A stretch of 5,046 bases of DNA from an uncultured Alphaproteobacteria bacterium (GCA_903929895.1 CAIYWM010000658.1:1-5046), one strand, 5' to 3'; shown: positions 1-5,046, counted from the first letter of the stretch. Numbers and translations are program-made. The notes: generated from the sequence alone by a model not told the origin.

Positions 1-146
1 TCCGGCTCGGGAAGGCTAGCTATCCGAGGCACTTCCCACGGAACGCAGCCTTGCGCTTCAAGTTCCCTGAACGAGGTCAGCGTAGCAATGGACGCCCGTG
101 TCCGAAGGATGGCGGCTCGAATGCTTCCAGGGCGGAGCGATCCCCT
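1..146. other. Left-edge stretch with no recognisable gene
   Basis: I see no gene with a recognisable product here. On the plus strand, one frame is open from the window edge to a TAG at 160-162 and could be the 3' end of a gene that starts outside the window. It would overlap the tail of the small secreted-protein gene by about 16 bases. Its residues (ending near RMLPGRSDPLHFRS) match no family I know. On the minus strand, the frame that follows the stop of the small secreted protein also stays open to the edge, without a clear start. Both may be chance openings in GC-rich DNA. No hairpin followed by a T-run is visible that would serve as terminator for the gene at 147-500. Confidence 0.4.
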
Positions 147-500
147 TCACTTCCGCTCGTAGATGATCGAACCCTTGATGGCCGACTTTTCGTGGAGGAC
201 TGCCGGATCACCCGCGACGCCATCATGAATAATGATCGTGCCGCAACACGTCTCTGCCTTGTCGCCTGGGACGGGCGCGCCCTGGCGAGTGGTATTCAGC
301 GGAACGCCAGACGGGGGGACCGCCGGCGCGGGCGTGATGACAGGCGCTCGCGGCGCCGCGACGGGAGCCTGCGGGGCGGGGGCGATGCGAGGCTGAGGCG
401 CCATGGGCGCTCCCGTCGAGCCTTGCGACAGGGCCGGCAGAGTCCCGAGGAGTAGGCTTGCCGCAGCAAGCGTCGACAGTTTCAGACTGATGAACCGCAT
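147..500 (-). CDS. Small secreted Ala/Pro-rich protein of unknown function
   Basis: This encodes a 117-residue protein. The start was chosen at the ATG of MRFISLKLST because a GGAG lies six bases upstream and the protein then begins with a textbook signal peptide: basic residues R2 and K7, a hydrophobic core over about residues 10-22, and a likely signal peptidase I site after Ser25 (ALS|Q). Longer in-frame readings to the left add only low-complexity residues antisense to the neighbouring GST. The mature part has a Pro/Ala-rich linker (about residues 31-79, PAP, APV and APR repeats). A compact C-terminal segment follows (about 80-117) with a vicinal Cys85-Cys86 pair, the stretch GTIIIHDGVAGDP, and a basic end. 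The location is probably periplasmic or extracellular. The linker suggests a spacer that crosses the envelope or holds a short C-terminal module, but no family is recognised and no function is assigned. The gene is separated from the GST by a leader of about 130 bases, so it is probably transcribed on its own. Confidence 0.75.
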   Translation of the reverse strand: MRFISLKLSTLAAASLLLGTLPALSQGSTGAPMAPQPRIAPAPQAPVAAPRAPVITPAPAVPPSGVPLNTTRQGAPVPGDKAETCCGTIIIHDGVAGDPAVLHEKSAIKGSIIYERK

Positions 501-506
501 CGGCAA

Positions 507-510
507 CTCC
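507..510 (-). promoter_or_regulatory. Ribosome binding site of the small secreted protein
   Basis: GGAG on the minus strand stands six bases before the ATG at 500-498. It decides the start in favour of the signal-peptide reading over the in-frame ATG at 524, which lacks a comparable purine tract. Confidence 0.6.
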
Positions 511-564
511 AGTCCGCCAGACATGATCAAGGCCCATGTCGCTCTACGGAGCGGCGGTGGAGCA

Positions 565-592
565 ACCATAGGTTTCCCCGCACCTATTGCAA
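565..592 (-). promoter_or_regulatory. Candidate sigma-70-type promoter for the small secreted protein
   Basis: On the minus strand, TTGCAA (592-587) and TATGGT (570-565) are separated by 16 bases. Each matches four of six consensus positions. Transcription would begin near 558 and give a leader of about 57 bases before the ATG at 500. This is the only sizeable non-coding gap in the window, which supports an independent promoter, but matches of this quality also arise by chance. Confidence 0.3.
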
Positions 593-617
593 GCACCCCG
601 GGATTTTGCACCGTTTC

Positions 618-634
618 AAGGGAGGCCGTCCCTA
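618..634 (-). terminator. Weak hairpin overlapping the stop codon of the first GST
   Basis: A five-base-pair stem (AGGGA/TCCCT) with a five-base loop lies directly at and after the TAG stop of the GST. It is not followed by a U-run, so it is a poor intrinsic terminator. It may still mark the end of the rnhB-VOC-GST transcript, or may be chance. Confidence 0.15.
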
Positions 635-1258
635 GGCAGTTTCCTCGGCGATCGCCTTCTTCACGCTCGGCCGCTCCGACATGCGGCGGCGGTGATCGAC
701 CACGCGCGGGATGCGTGCGAGGTCGACGCCGTCCTTCTCGAGCCACTGGGCGAGCGTGAAGAGATAGGCGTCGCAGACCGTGTAGTGCTCGCCCATCACC
801 CACGGGCCCCTCAGCAACTCGCGCTCGATCAGCTCGAAGCCGGCGCCGACCGATTCCGGCACCTTGCGCTGCATGGCGGCGATCGAATGCGCGTCACCGG
901 CATCGACCCAGCGATGGCCGCGCATGCGATGGGCATGCGCCACGTGCACGTGCGAGCAGAGATAGGAATTGAACGACTGGATCTGCGCGAAGAAGAAGGG
1001 ATCGTCCATCGGCGCGAGCCGTGCCTGCGGGAAGCTCTGCGCCACATAGACCAGCGTCGCCGGCGTCTCGGTGAGGATGCCCCTGTCGGTCACCAGTGCC
1101 GGCACGCGGGCCTTGGGATTGACCTTCAGATATTCGGCCGACTTCTGCTGTTCCGTGGCGAAGTCGATGCGCACCGTCGAATAGTCGGCGCCGACCTCCT
1201 CCAGCACGATATGGGTGGCGAGCGAACAGGTACTGGCGGTGTAGTAGAGCTTGAGCAC
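632..1258 (-). CDS. Glutathione S-transferase family protein, cysteine-type (beta-like)
   Basis: This is a 208-residue cytosolic GST of normal length. GSTs attach glutathione to electrophiles or use it in reductive or isomerising reactions. The N-terminal thioredoxin-fold domain covers about residues 1-80. It opens LKLYYTASTCSLATHIVLEE, where Cys11 matches the glutathione-contacting cysteine of bacterial beta-class GSTs (usual form YYTPGxCSL). NPKARVPAL carries the cis-proline (Val52-Pro53), and LTETPATLVY holds the glutamate that grips the glutathione gamma-glutamyl group, here Glu-Thr instead of the usual Glu-Ser. The helical C-terminal domain (about 88-208) has the N-capping box T160-V-C-D163 within GEHYTVCDAYLF. 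The start is GTG, supported by AGGAG seven bases upstream. It is the last gene of a close minus-strand set, 16 bases after the VOC gene. The substrate is unknown, and the cysteine form often favours redox or thiol-transfer chemistry over simple conjugation. Confidence 0.93.
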   Translation of the reverse strand: MLKLYYTASTCSLATHIVLEEVGADYSTVRIDFATEQQKSAEYLKVNPKARVPALVTDRGILTETPATLVYVAQSFPQARLAPMDDPFFFAQIQSFNSYLCSHVHVAHAHRMRGHRWVDAGDAHSIAAMQRKVPESVGAGFELIERELLRGPWVMGEHYTVCDAYLFTLAQWLEKDGVDLARIPRVVDHRRRMSERPSVKKAIAEETA

Positions 1259-1265
1259 GTTGGTT

Positions 1266-1270
1266 CTCCT
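1266..1270 (-). promoter_or_regulatory. Strong ribosome binding site supporting a GTG start
   Basis: AGGAG on the minus strand lies seven bases before the GTG at 1258-1256. There is no ATG at this point, yet the protein must begin here to keep the first beta strand of the GST fold (LKLYYT), so site and fold agree on the unusual start codon. Confidence 0.75.
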
Positions 1271-1274
1271 GCCG

Positions 1275-1670
1275 TCAGACTTCGGCGTAGATCTCGATGA
1301 CGTTGCCTTCGGTGTCGCGGAAAAAGATCGCGCGATGACCCCAGGAGGGAATCTCGCGCGGCGGGCCCATCAACTCGACGCCCTTGGCCGCGAGCTCGGT
1401 TTGGCATTCGTCGATCTCGGGCGGCGAGACGCGAAAGGCGAGCTGGACCGACGCAGACCCCGTCGGACCGCCCGGCCCGTCCTGGAAGACGCCCTCGAGA
1501 GTGCGCGGCCGCAGGCAGAGCAGGCCCGACCCGACATGGAAGCTCACCCATCGCGGCGTCTCGCGCTCGATGCGGAACTGCATCACGTCGAGATAGAACT
1601 GCCGCGCGCGGACCAGGTCCTCACAGAGCAGGACCACGTAGTCGAGGTTGCGGATCGATCCGATTCCCAT
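1275..1670 (-). CDS. VOC superfamily (glyoxalase/bleomycin-resistance/dioxygenase fold) protein
   Basis: This is a 131-residue single-domain protein, the usual size for a VOC subunit that works as a dimer. Two beta-alpha-beta-beta-beta modules are visible. The first is at about residues 6-55 (LDYVVLLCEDLVRARQFYLD, then WVSFHVGSGLLCLRP). The second is at about 73-130 (SVQLAFRV, helix EIDECQTELAAKG, then HRAIFFRDTEGNVIEIY). The closing GNVIEI motif supplies Glu126, the typical last metal ligand. The first-strand ligand position holds Asp10 rather than His, and the second-module His position appears to be Gln76. The metal site is therefore altered, and glyoxalase I activity should not be assumed. 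VOC proteins include lyases, dioxygenases, isomerases and antibiotic-binding proteins. The ATG lies three bases after the rnhB stop with no well-spaced Shine-Dalgarno sequence, so translational coupling to rnhB is likely. The GST follows after 16 bases, and a shared role in handling electrophiles is only inference. Confidence 0.88.
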   Translation of the reverse strand: MGIGSIRNLDYVVLLCEDLVRARQFYLDVMQFRIERETPRWVSFHVGSGLLCLRPRTLEGVFQDGPGGPTGSASVQLAFRVSPPEIDECQTELAAKGVELMGPPREIPSWGHRAIFFRDTEGNVIEIYAEV

Positions 1671-1673
1671 GCC

Positions 1674-2291
1674 TCACACCAGTCGCGTGACGGGCGCGAA
1701 GCTGCGCCGGTGGTGCGGCGTGGGCCCCAGCAGCGACAGCGCCTCGAGATGCTGCTGGCTGCCGTATCCGCGGTTGGTTTCCCAGCCATAGCCCGGATAG
1801 GTCAGCGCGAGCGCGTGCATGTAGCGGTCGCGCGTCACCTTGGCGAAGATCGAGGCGGCGGCGATCGAGTAGGAATGGGCATCGCCGCCGACGATGGTCT
1901 CGGCGCGGCAGCCCAGTTGCGGCGGCACGCGATTGCCGTCGACCAGCACGACTTCGGGCTGCTCAACCAGCGCCTGCACGGCGCGGCGCATGGCCAGATA
2001 CGTCGCCTGCAGGATGTTGATGCGGTCGATCTCCTCGACGCTCGCCTCGCCCAAGGCGAACTGCACGACGCCGGACGCGATCATGGCCTCGTAGGCCTCC
2101 TCGCGCTGTTCGAGCGTCAGCTTCTTGGAATCGTCGATCATGCGCAGCAGCTTGCGCGCCACCCGCGTCCTGTCGATGACAGCCGCCGCCGCATAGACCG
2201 GCCCGGCCAGCGGTCCGCGGCCGGCTTCGTCGATGCCGGCCACACGTCCTTCGCAACGCAGTTCGAATCGAAAACTCGGCATTATCCCCAT
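1674..2291 (-). CDS. rnhB: Ribonuclease HII
   Basis: RNase HII is a cytoplasmic enzyme that cuts the RNA strand of RNA-DNA hybrids and nicks 5' of single ribonucleotides left in DNA, starting ribonucleotide excision repair. The 205-residue length is typical. The family motifs are complete and in order: GIDEAGRGPLAGPV (Asp21, Glu22), DDSKKL (53-58), VDGN (Asp118) and ETIVGGDAHSYSIAAASIFAKV (around 131-152, Asp137), followed by RDRYM and GYGWETNRGYGSQQH. The acidic quartet D21/E22/D118/D137 is intact, so the enzyme should be active. Two starts are possible. The ATG at 2291 lacks a clear ribosome site, while the ATG at 2282 (MPSFRFE) follows GGGGA closely and would give 202 residues; the choice does not affect the catalytic core. 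It is first in a minus-strand set with the VOC and GST genes, and faces a divergent gene whose start is only 21 bases away. Confidence 0.97.
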   Translation of the reverse strand: MGIMPSFRFELRCEGRVAGIDEAGRGPLAGPVYAAAAVIDRTRVARKLLRMIDDSKKLTLEQREEAYEAMIASGVVQFALGEASVEEIDRINILQATYLAMRRAVQALVEQPEVVLVDGNRVPPQLGCRAETIVGGDAHSYSIAAASIFAKVTRDRYMHALALTYPGYGWETNRGYGSQQHLEALSLLGPTPHHRRSFAPVTRLV

Positions 2292-2301
2292 CGAGGCCGG
2301 C

Positions 2302-2307
2302 TAGACT
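2302..2307 (+). promoter_or_regulatory. Possible -10 element placed for a leaderless transcript
   Basis: TAGACT matches the TANNNT pattern of a -10 hexamer and ends five bases before the ATG at 2313. A transcript from it would begin at or within a base or two of the start codon. No Shine-Dalgarno sequence is visible before that ATG, which fits leaderless translation. No good -35 box is seen 16-18 bases upstream, so the call is tentative. Confidence 0.3.
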
Positions 2308-2312
2308 GGGCC

Positions 2313-2855
2313 ATGTCCCTCGTCGCCCGCATCATCGCAGAAGACGCCCTCGCGATGGAACAACTACGTGCCGTGCGCGAACTCGCCCTGCCGGACTGGT
2401 GCATCGCCGCGGGATTCGTGCGCAACAGGGTCTGGGACCATCTGCACGGCGTCGTGCCGGCGCGAGCACCTGTGGACATCGACGTCCTCTATTTCGATGC
2501 CGGCGACGTTTCGCGCGAGAGCGAGGAGACGTTCGAGAGCCGGCTCGACGCTCTCTTGCCCGGCCTCCCGTGGCAGGTGCGCAACCAGGCGCGCATGCAT
2601 GTCTGGAAGGACCTGCCGCCCCATCGCGACACCGCGGACTCGATGATCTACTGGCTGGAAACGGTGACGGGCGTCGGCGTGCGCCTCGAAGCCGACGACA
2701 CGCTCACCGTCATCGCCCCGCTCGGCACCGACGATCTCCTGAACCTGCGCTGCCGCCCGACCCCATACGGCCGAACCCGTCGCCACGAATACGATGCCCG
2801 GGTCGAGGCCAAGCGCTGGCGCGAGTTGTGGCCCAGGGTCGCGTTCCTCGACTAG
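2313..2855 (+). CDS. Nucleotidyltransferase-family protein (NTP_transf_6/DUF925 type)
   Basis: This is a 180-residue cytoplasmic protein with the layout of the DUF925/NTP_transf_6 family, which has the polymerase-beta-like nucleotidyltransferase fold. Family marks in order: AAGFVRNRVWDHLHG (32-46), VDIDVLYFD (54-62) with the paired acids Asp55 and Asp57 that would bind metal, WQVRNQARMHVW (87-98), WLETVTGVGVRLE (114-126), APLGTDDLLNLRCRPTP (135-151), and KRWRELWPRVAFL near the C-terminus. The usual glycine-rich start of the nucleotide loop is reduced here to AAGFVRN. The physiological substrate of the family is, to my knowledge, not established. The frame stays open for over 1 kb to the left, but that part is antisense to rnhB and the VOC gene. 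The ATG at 2313 is chosen because conserved sequence begins shortly after it. The gene is followed after 12 bases by the AEC transporter, so the two are probably cotranscribed. Confidence 0.9.
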   Translation: MSLVARIIAEDALAMEQLRAVRELALPDWCIAAGFVRNRVWDHLHGVVPARAPVDIDVLYFDAGDVSRESEETFESRLDALLPGLPWQVRNQARMHVWKDLPPHRDTADSMIYWLETVTGVGVRLEADDTLTVIAPLGTDDLLNLRCRPTPYGRTRRHEYDARVEAKRWRELWPRVAFLD

Positions 2856-2858
2856 AGT
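2853..2858 (+). promoter_or_regulatory. CTAGAGT motif before the AEC transporter
   Basis: TAGAGT overlaps the stop codon of the nucleotidyltransferase gene and ends nine bases before the ATG at 2868. It resembles the TAGACT before the upstream gene. It could be a second -10 element, or simply a stop codon followed by a weak GAG ribosome site. Confidence 0.15.
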
Positions 2859-2867
2859 TCGGCCCCG

Positions 2868-3782
2868 ATGATCGCTGCATTCCTCCCTCTCGCCGCCATC
2901 GCCCTGCTGGGCGCCGTCCTCCGCCCCTTCATTCCCGGCATGGAGCAGACGCGCCAGTCGATGAACAAGCTGGTCCTCTACGTCTTCCTGCCGGCGCTGG
3001 TGTTCCGGACGGTCATGGACGGCACGATCAGCCGCCTGTTCCTCGAAATTCCCGCCCTGGCCGCGATCGGCACGCTGTCGTGCCTGGCGGTGGGATTTCT
3101 GGTGTTCCACTTCCTGCCGATCCCCGGCCCGACCAAGGGCGCGATGATGCTGGGTGCGGCGTTCGGTAACGTCACCTATCTCGGGCTGCCGGTGCTGCTC
3201 GGCATCTTCCCGGGCCAGGCCAACCAGGTCTCCGAAGTCTCGGTCCTGTTCGAGGTCACCAAGTCGTCGCTCAACCTCACGATCGGCGCCATGATCGCCA
3301 TCGCCTATGGCAGCCAGGAGCCGATCACCTTCCGCCGGACCGCACTGGAGGCGCTGAAGCTGCCGCCAATCTGGGCGCTGGTCGCAGCCATCCTCTGGAA
3401 GGTCTCGGACGTGCCCTGCCCGGCCGTGGTCATGGATGCCGCCTCGATCCTCGCGGTGGCAGTCAGCGGCATCATGATGCTGTCGCTCGGCATGGCGCTG
3501 CGCTTCTCGGCCACGAAGCTGATGGCGCTGGCGCTTCCGGTCGCGGCGATCAAGCTGGCCTTTGCGCCGCTGGTCGTCTTCAGCGCCGTGGGCCCGCTCG
3601 GGCTCACGGGCGTCTACGCCAACGCCGCCATCCTCGAGGCGGCGATGCCGAGCCAGCTCCTGTCCTTCATCATCGCCGGCAAGTTCAAGCTCGACGAGGA
3701 GACGCTGGCCTTCGTCATCATGGTCGACACGGTGCTGGCCTTCGTGACCCTGCCGCTGGTGCGGACGCTGCTGCTGTCGTGA
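2868..3782 (+). CDS. AEC (auxin efflux carrier) family transporter
   Basis: This is a 304-residue inner-membrane protein with about ten hydrophobic segments, the usual size and topology for bacterial AEC carriers. Approximate segments are 3-19, 33-50, 60-83, 92-114, 124-147, 165-179, 190-210, 217-241, 245-270 and 279-303. They form two five-helix halves. Family signatures are KLVLYVFLPALVFRTV in segment 2, AFGNVTYLGLPVLLGIF in segment 4 (Asn101 and the GLP break, typical of the crossover helix), and ANAAILEAAMPSQLLSFIIA (251-270) with the matching proline break in segment 9. Bacterial members move organic acids such as malate or malonate, or are uncharacterised, so the name does not imply auxin transport; the substrate cannot be read here. 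The ATG at 2868 gives the expected N-terminus and has only a weak GAG upstream. It lies 12 bases after the nucleotidyltransferase, and its stop is 20 bases from that of the convergent GST. Confidence 0.94.
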   Translation: MIAAFLPLAAIALLGAVLRPFIPGMEQTRQSMNKLVLYVFLPALVFRTVMDGTISRLFLEIPALAAIGTLSCLAVGFLVFHFLPIPGPTKGAMMLGAAFGNVTYLGLPVLLGIFPGQANQVSEVSVLFEVTKSSLNLTIGAMIAIAYGSQEPITFRRTALEALKLPPIWALVAAILWKVSDVPCPAVVMDAASILAVAVSGIMMLSLGMALRFSATKLMALALPVAAIKLAFAPLVVFSAVGPLGLTGVYANAAILEAAMPSQLLSFIIAGKFKLDEETLAFVIMVDTVLAFVTLPLVRTLLLS

Positions 3783-3802
3783 CCTGATCGGCTCCCGCCC
3801 CG

Positions 3803-4435
3803 TCAGCTCGCCGGTGCCATCGCGGCCATGAGCTTCGCCCCCTGTTCCTGCGCCCGCAGGGCCGCCGGTCGTCCGACATGGCGATCGGCGTAGGCCTCGA
3901 ACACCGGCCGCTTCTCGATGACGCCGAACATCATGCCCCAGTGCAGGAACGACGCCATGTAGAGGTCGGCCGCGGTGAAATGGTCGCCGGCGATGGTGCG
4001 CCGGTCCGCGACCAGCTGGGCCACGGTCTCCATGGTGCGTTCGTAGGAGCCGTAGCCGAATTGCATCTGCAGTGTGGGCGTATCGGGAGTCCAGCCGGCG
4101 GCCTTGTTGCCCAGCGCCGGCTCACCGCAGCCGGCGACGAAGAACAGCCAGCGATAGTAGGCGCCGCGCTCCGCAGGCGGCGGCGCGAGCTTCGCCTCGG
4201 GAAAGAGGTCGGCGAGGTAGCAGAGGATCGCGGCGCTCTCCGTGACGACCGTGTCGCCGTGGCGTAGCGCCGGCACCTTGCCCATCGGATTGATGGCGAG
4301 ATACTCGGGCGACTTCATGTCGGGCCCGAACTGCTTCACCTCGAGCCGGTAGGGGCAGCCAATCTCCTCCAGCATCCAGTGGACCATCGCTCCACGCGAC
4401 TGCGGATGGGTAAACAGGATCAGTTCGTCGGCCAT
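3803..4435 (-). CDS. Glutathione S-transferase family protein, serine-type
   Basis: This is a 210-residue cytosolic GST. The thioredoxin-fold domain (about residues 4-82) starts ELILFTHPQSRGAMVHWMLE. The SRG at 13-15 lies where many bacterial GSTs carry the serine that activates glutathione, in contrast to the cysteine of the GST at 632-1258. INPMGKVPAL (48-57) provides the cis-proline (Val54-Pro55), and VVTESAAILCYLAD (63-76) carries Glu66-Ser67 for glutathione binding. The all-helical domain follows (about 88-205), with the N-capping box T154-A-A-D157 in GDHFTAADLYMASFLHW. The ATG has GAGGAG seven bases upstream, overlapping the stop codon of the radical SAM gene, so the two genes are almost certainly one transcript and may be translated in a coupled way. 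The substrate is unknown. The two GSTs in the window differ throughout and are not a recent duplication. Confidence 0.94.
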   Translation of the reverse strand: MADELILFTHPQSRGAMVHWMLEEIGCPYRLEVKQFGPDMKSPEYLAINPMGKVPALRHGDTVVTESAAILCYLADLFPEAKLAPPPAERGAYYRWLFFVAGCGEPALGNKAAGWTPDTPTLQMQFGYGSYERTMETVAQLVADRRTIAGDHFTAADLYMASFLHWGMMFGVIEKRPVFEAYADRHVGRPAALRAQEQGAKLMAAMAPAS

Positions 4436-4442
4436 GACTTCA

Positions 4443-4448
4443 CTCCTC
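4443..4448 (-). promoter_or_regulatory. Ribosome binding site of the serine-type GST, overlapping the upstream stop
   Basis: GAGGAG on the minus strand is seven bases from the ATG at 4435. Its first base is the last base of the TAG that ends the radical SAM gene. A ribosome finishing the upstream gene would sit on this site, which favours coupled translation. Confidence 0.75.
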
Positions 4449-5046
4449 TAGAACAATCTCATCTGCCTTGCGTCGCGCCTGGCATCGACCAGGGCGGTGC
4501 GGGCGGCGGCGGGGACGGCGAAGCGCATCGTGTCGAGGCGGTAGCGGACACGGTTGAGGTCGAGGCGCTTCACGGCGGCGGCGAAGCGCTGGCTCAGCAG
4601 CTGCGCGATCGGGCCCTCGCCCTTCATGCGCGTACCGAACTCCGCCTTGTAGAGTTCGCCGCCGCGCATCTGGCGGACCAGCGACAGGATGCGTTCGGCG
4701 CGGTCGGGGCGGTTGGCGCGCAGCCATTCCTCGAACAGCTCCTTGATCTCGAGCGGCAGGCGCAGCGCCGTGTAGCCCGCGCGCGTGGCGCCGGCCGCTG
4801 CCGACGCGTCGAGGATCGCTTCCATCTCGTGATCGTTGAGGCCGGGGATCATCGGCGCCGTCATCACGCCCACCGGAATGCCGGCCGCCGCGAGTTCGCG
4901 GATCGCGTCGAGCCTTCGATGCGGCGCCGAGGCGCGCGGCTCCATGGTGCGCGCAAGGTCGCGGTCGAGCGTCGTCACCGACAGGAAGACCTCGGCCAGG
5001 TTGCGCTTGGCCATGTCGCCCAGAATGTCGATGTCGCGGGTGATCA
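4448..5046 (-). CDS. Radical SAM protein, PA0069 family (C-terminal part; 5' end beyond the window)
   Basis: Only the last 198 or so residues are present; the frame runs open through the right edge. The visible part begins ITRDIDILGDMAKRNLAEV and continues VFLSVTTLD, then EPRASAPHRRLDAIREL, then GIPVGVMTAPMIPGLND, LRLPLEIKELFEEWL, and RGGELYKAEFGTRMKGEG. These match the C-terminal half of the SplB-like/PA0069-type radical SAM family (COG1533-like): strands 4-6 of the barrel plus a family-specific tail. The CxxxCxxC cluster motif that would hold the [4Fe-4S] cluster should lie in the missing N-terminal part, so activity cannot be judged here. An internal ATG at 5014 is not the start, because conserved sequence continues upstream of it. 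The family's substrate is not known to me; relation to spore photoproduct lyase is structural only. The GST gene follows after 12 bases. Confidence 0.92.
   Translation of the reverse strand, partial: ITRDIDILGDMAKRNLAEVFLSVTTLDRDLARTMEPRASAPHRRLDAIRELAAAGIPVGVMTAPMIPGLNDHEMEAILDASAAAGATRAGYTALRLPLEIKELFEEWLRANRPDRAERILSLVRQMRGGELYKAEFGTRMKGEGPIAQLLSQRFAAAVKRLDLNRVRYRLDTMRFAVPAAARTALVDARRDARQMRLF

Noticed and set aside
278..287. Perfect ten-base palindrome GGGCGCGCCC
   Set aside because: It lies inside the Pro/Ala-coding stretch of the small protein, and such palindromes are frequent in DNA of this GC content.
300..410. Repeat-like GC-rich stretch resembling a minisatellite
   Set aside because: It encodes the irregular Pro/Ala linker; the units vary in length and sequence, so it is codon-level low complexity rather than a DNA repeat.
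501..803. Longer N-terminus for the small secreted protein, starting at 803 or 524
   Set aside because: The extension is low-complexity, overlaps the GST antisense, and would bury a clear signal peptide; the ATG at 500 has a well-spaced GGAG.
587..1300. A plus-strand open frame of 237 codons across the first GST
   Set aside because: It lies antisense to a well-supported GST and its composition is typical of a shadow frame.
1251..2312. A plus-strand frame open for over 1 kb upstream of the nucleotidyltransferase start, which would give a 534-residue fusion
   Set aside because: It is antisense to rnhB and the VOC gene, both with full family motifs. The translation is Arg/Asp/Gln/Leu-rich with no family features, as expected from the shadow of high-GC codon use.
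2364..3110. A minus-strand open frame of 248 codons across the nucleotidyltransferase and transporter
   Set aside because: It covers two genes with clear family signatures on the other strand and shows no domain of its own.
4448..5014. A complete 188-residue gene starting at the ATG at 5014
   Set aside because: The same frame continues upstream with ITRDIDILGD, conserved in the radical SAM family, so this is an internal methionine of a longer gene.

Overview
The window looks like ordinary chromosomal DNA from a high-GC, compactly coded bacterium. By gene content and codon use it is most likely an alphaproteobacterium, with a Reyranella, Bradyrhizobium or other Rhizobiales/Rhodospirillales type of genome as an impression rather than a proof. 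Third positions are strongly G/C. Genes are packed with gaps of 3 to 21 bases, except for a leader of about 130 bases at 501-631. I see no rRNA, tRNA, CRISPR array, insertion sequence or phage gene.

Layout from left to right. Positions 1-146 hold no gene I can defend. A small secreted Ala/Pro-rich protein of unknown function lies on the minus strand (147-500), with its own leader and a candidate promoter. Next, also on the minus strand, is a tight set transcribed in the order rnhB (ribonuclease HII, 1674-2291), a VOC/glyoxalase-fold protein (1275-1670) and a cysteine-type glutathione S-transferase (632-1258, GTG start). Divergent from rnhB, with start codons only 21 bases apart, is a plus-strand pair: an NTP_transf_6/DUF925-type nucleotidyltransferase (2313-2855) and an AEC-family membrane transporter (2868-3782). 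The right end is a second minus-strand set: a PA0069-type radical SAM protein cut by the window edge (4448-5046), followed after 12 bases by a second, serine-type glutathione S-transferase (3803-4435). That GST converges on the transporter with 20 bases between stop codons.

Functionally this is a mix of housekeeping (RNase HII) and accessory or detoxification genes (two different GSTs and a VOC protein), with a radical SAM enzyme, a nucleotidyltransferase and a transporter whose substrates cannot be read from sequence. From memory, a PA0069-type radical SAM gene and rnhB are often near neighbours in Alphaproteobacteria, with a CcrM-type DNA methyltransferase after rnhB. Here about 2.1 kb of other genes separates the two, and VOC plus GST follow rnhB.

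I found no convincing new biological system. The points most worth a second look are the 21-base divergent start region with a possible leaderless promoter, the altered metal site of the VOC protein, the uncharacterised secreted small protein, and the separated radical SAM/rnhB pair.
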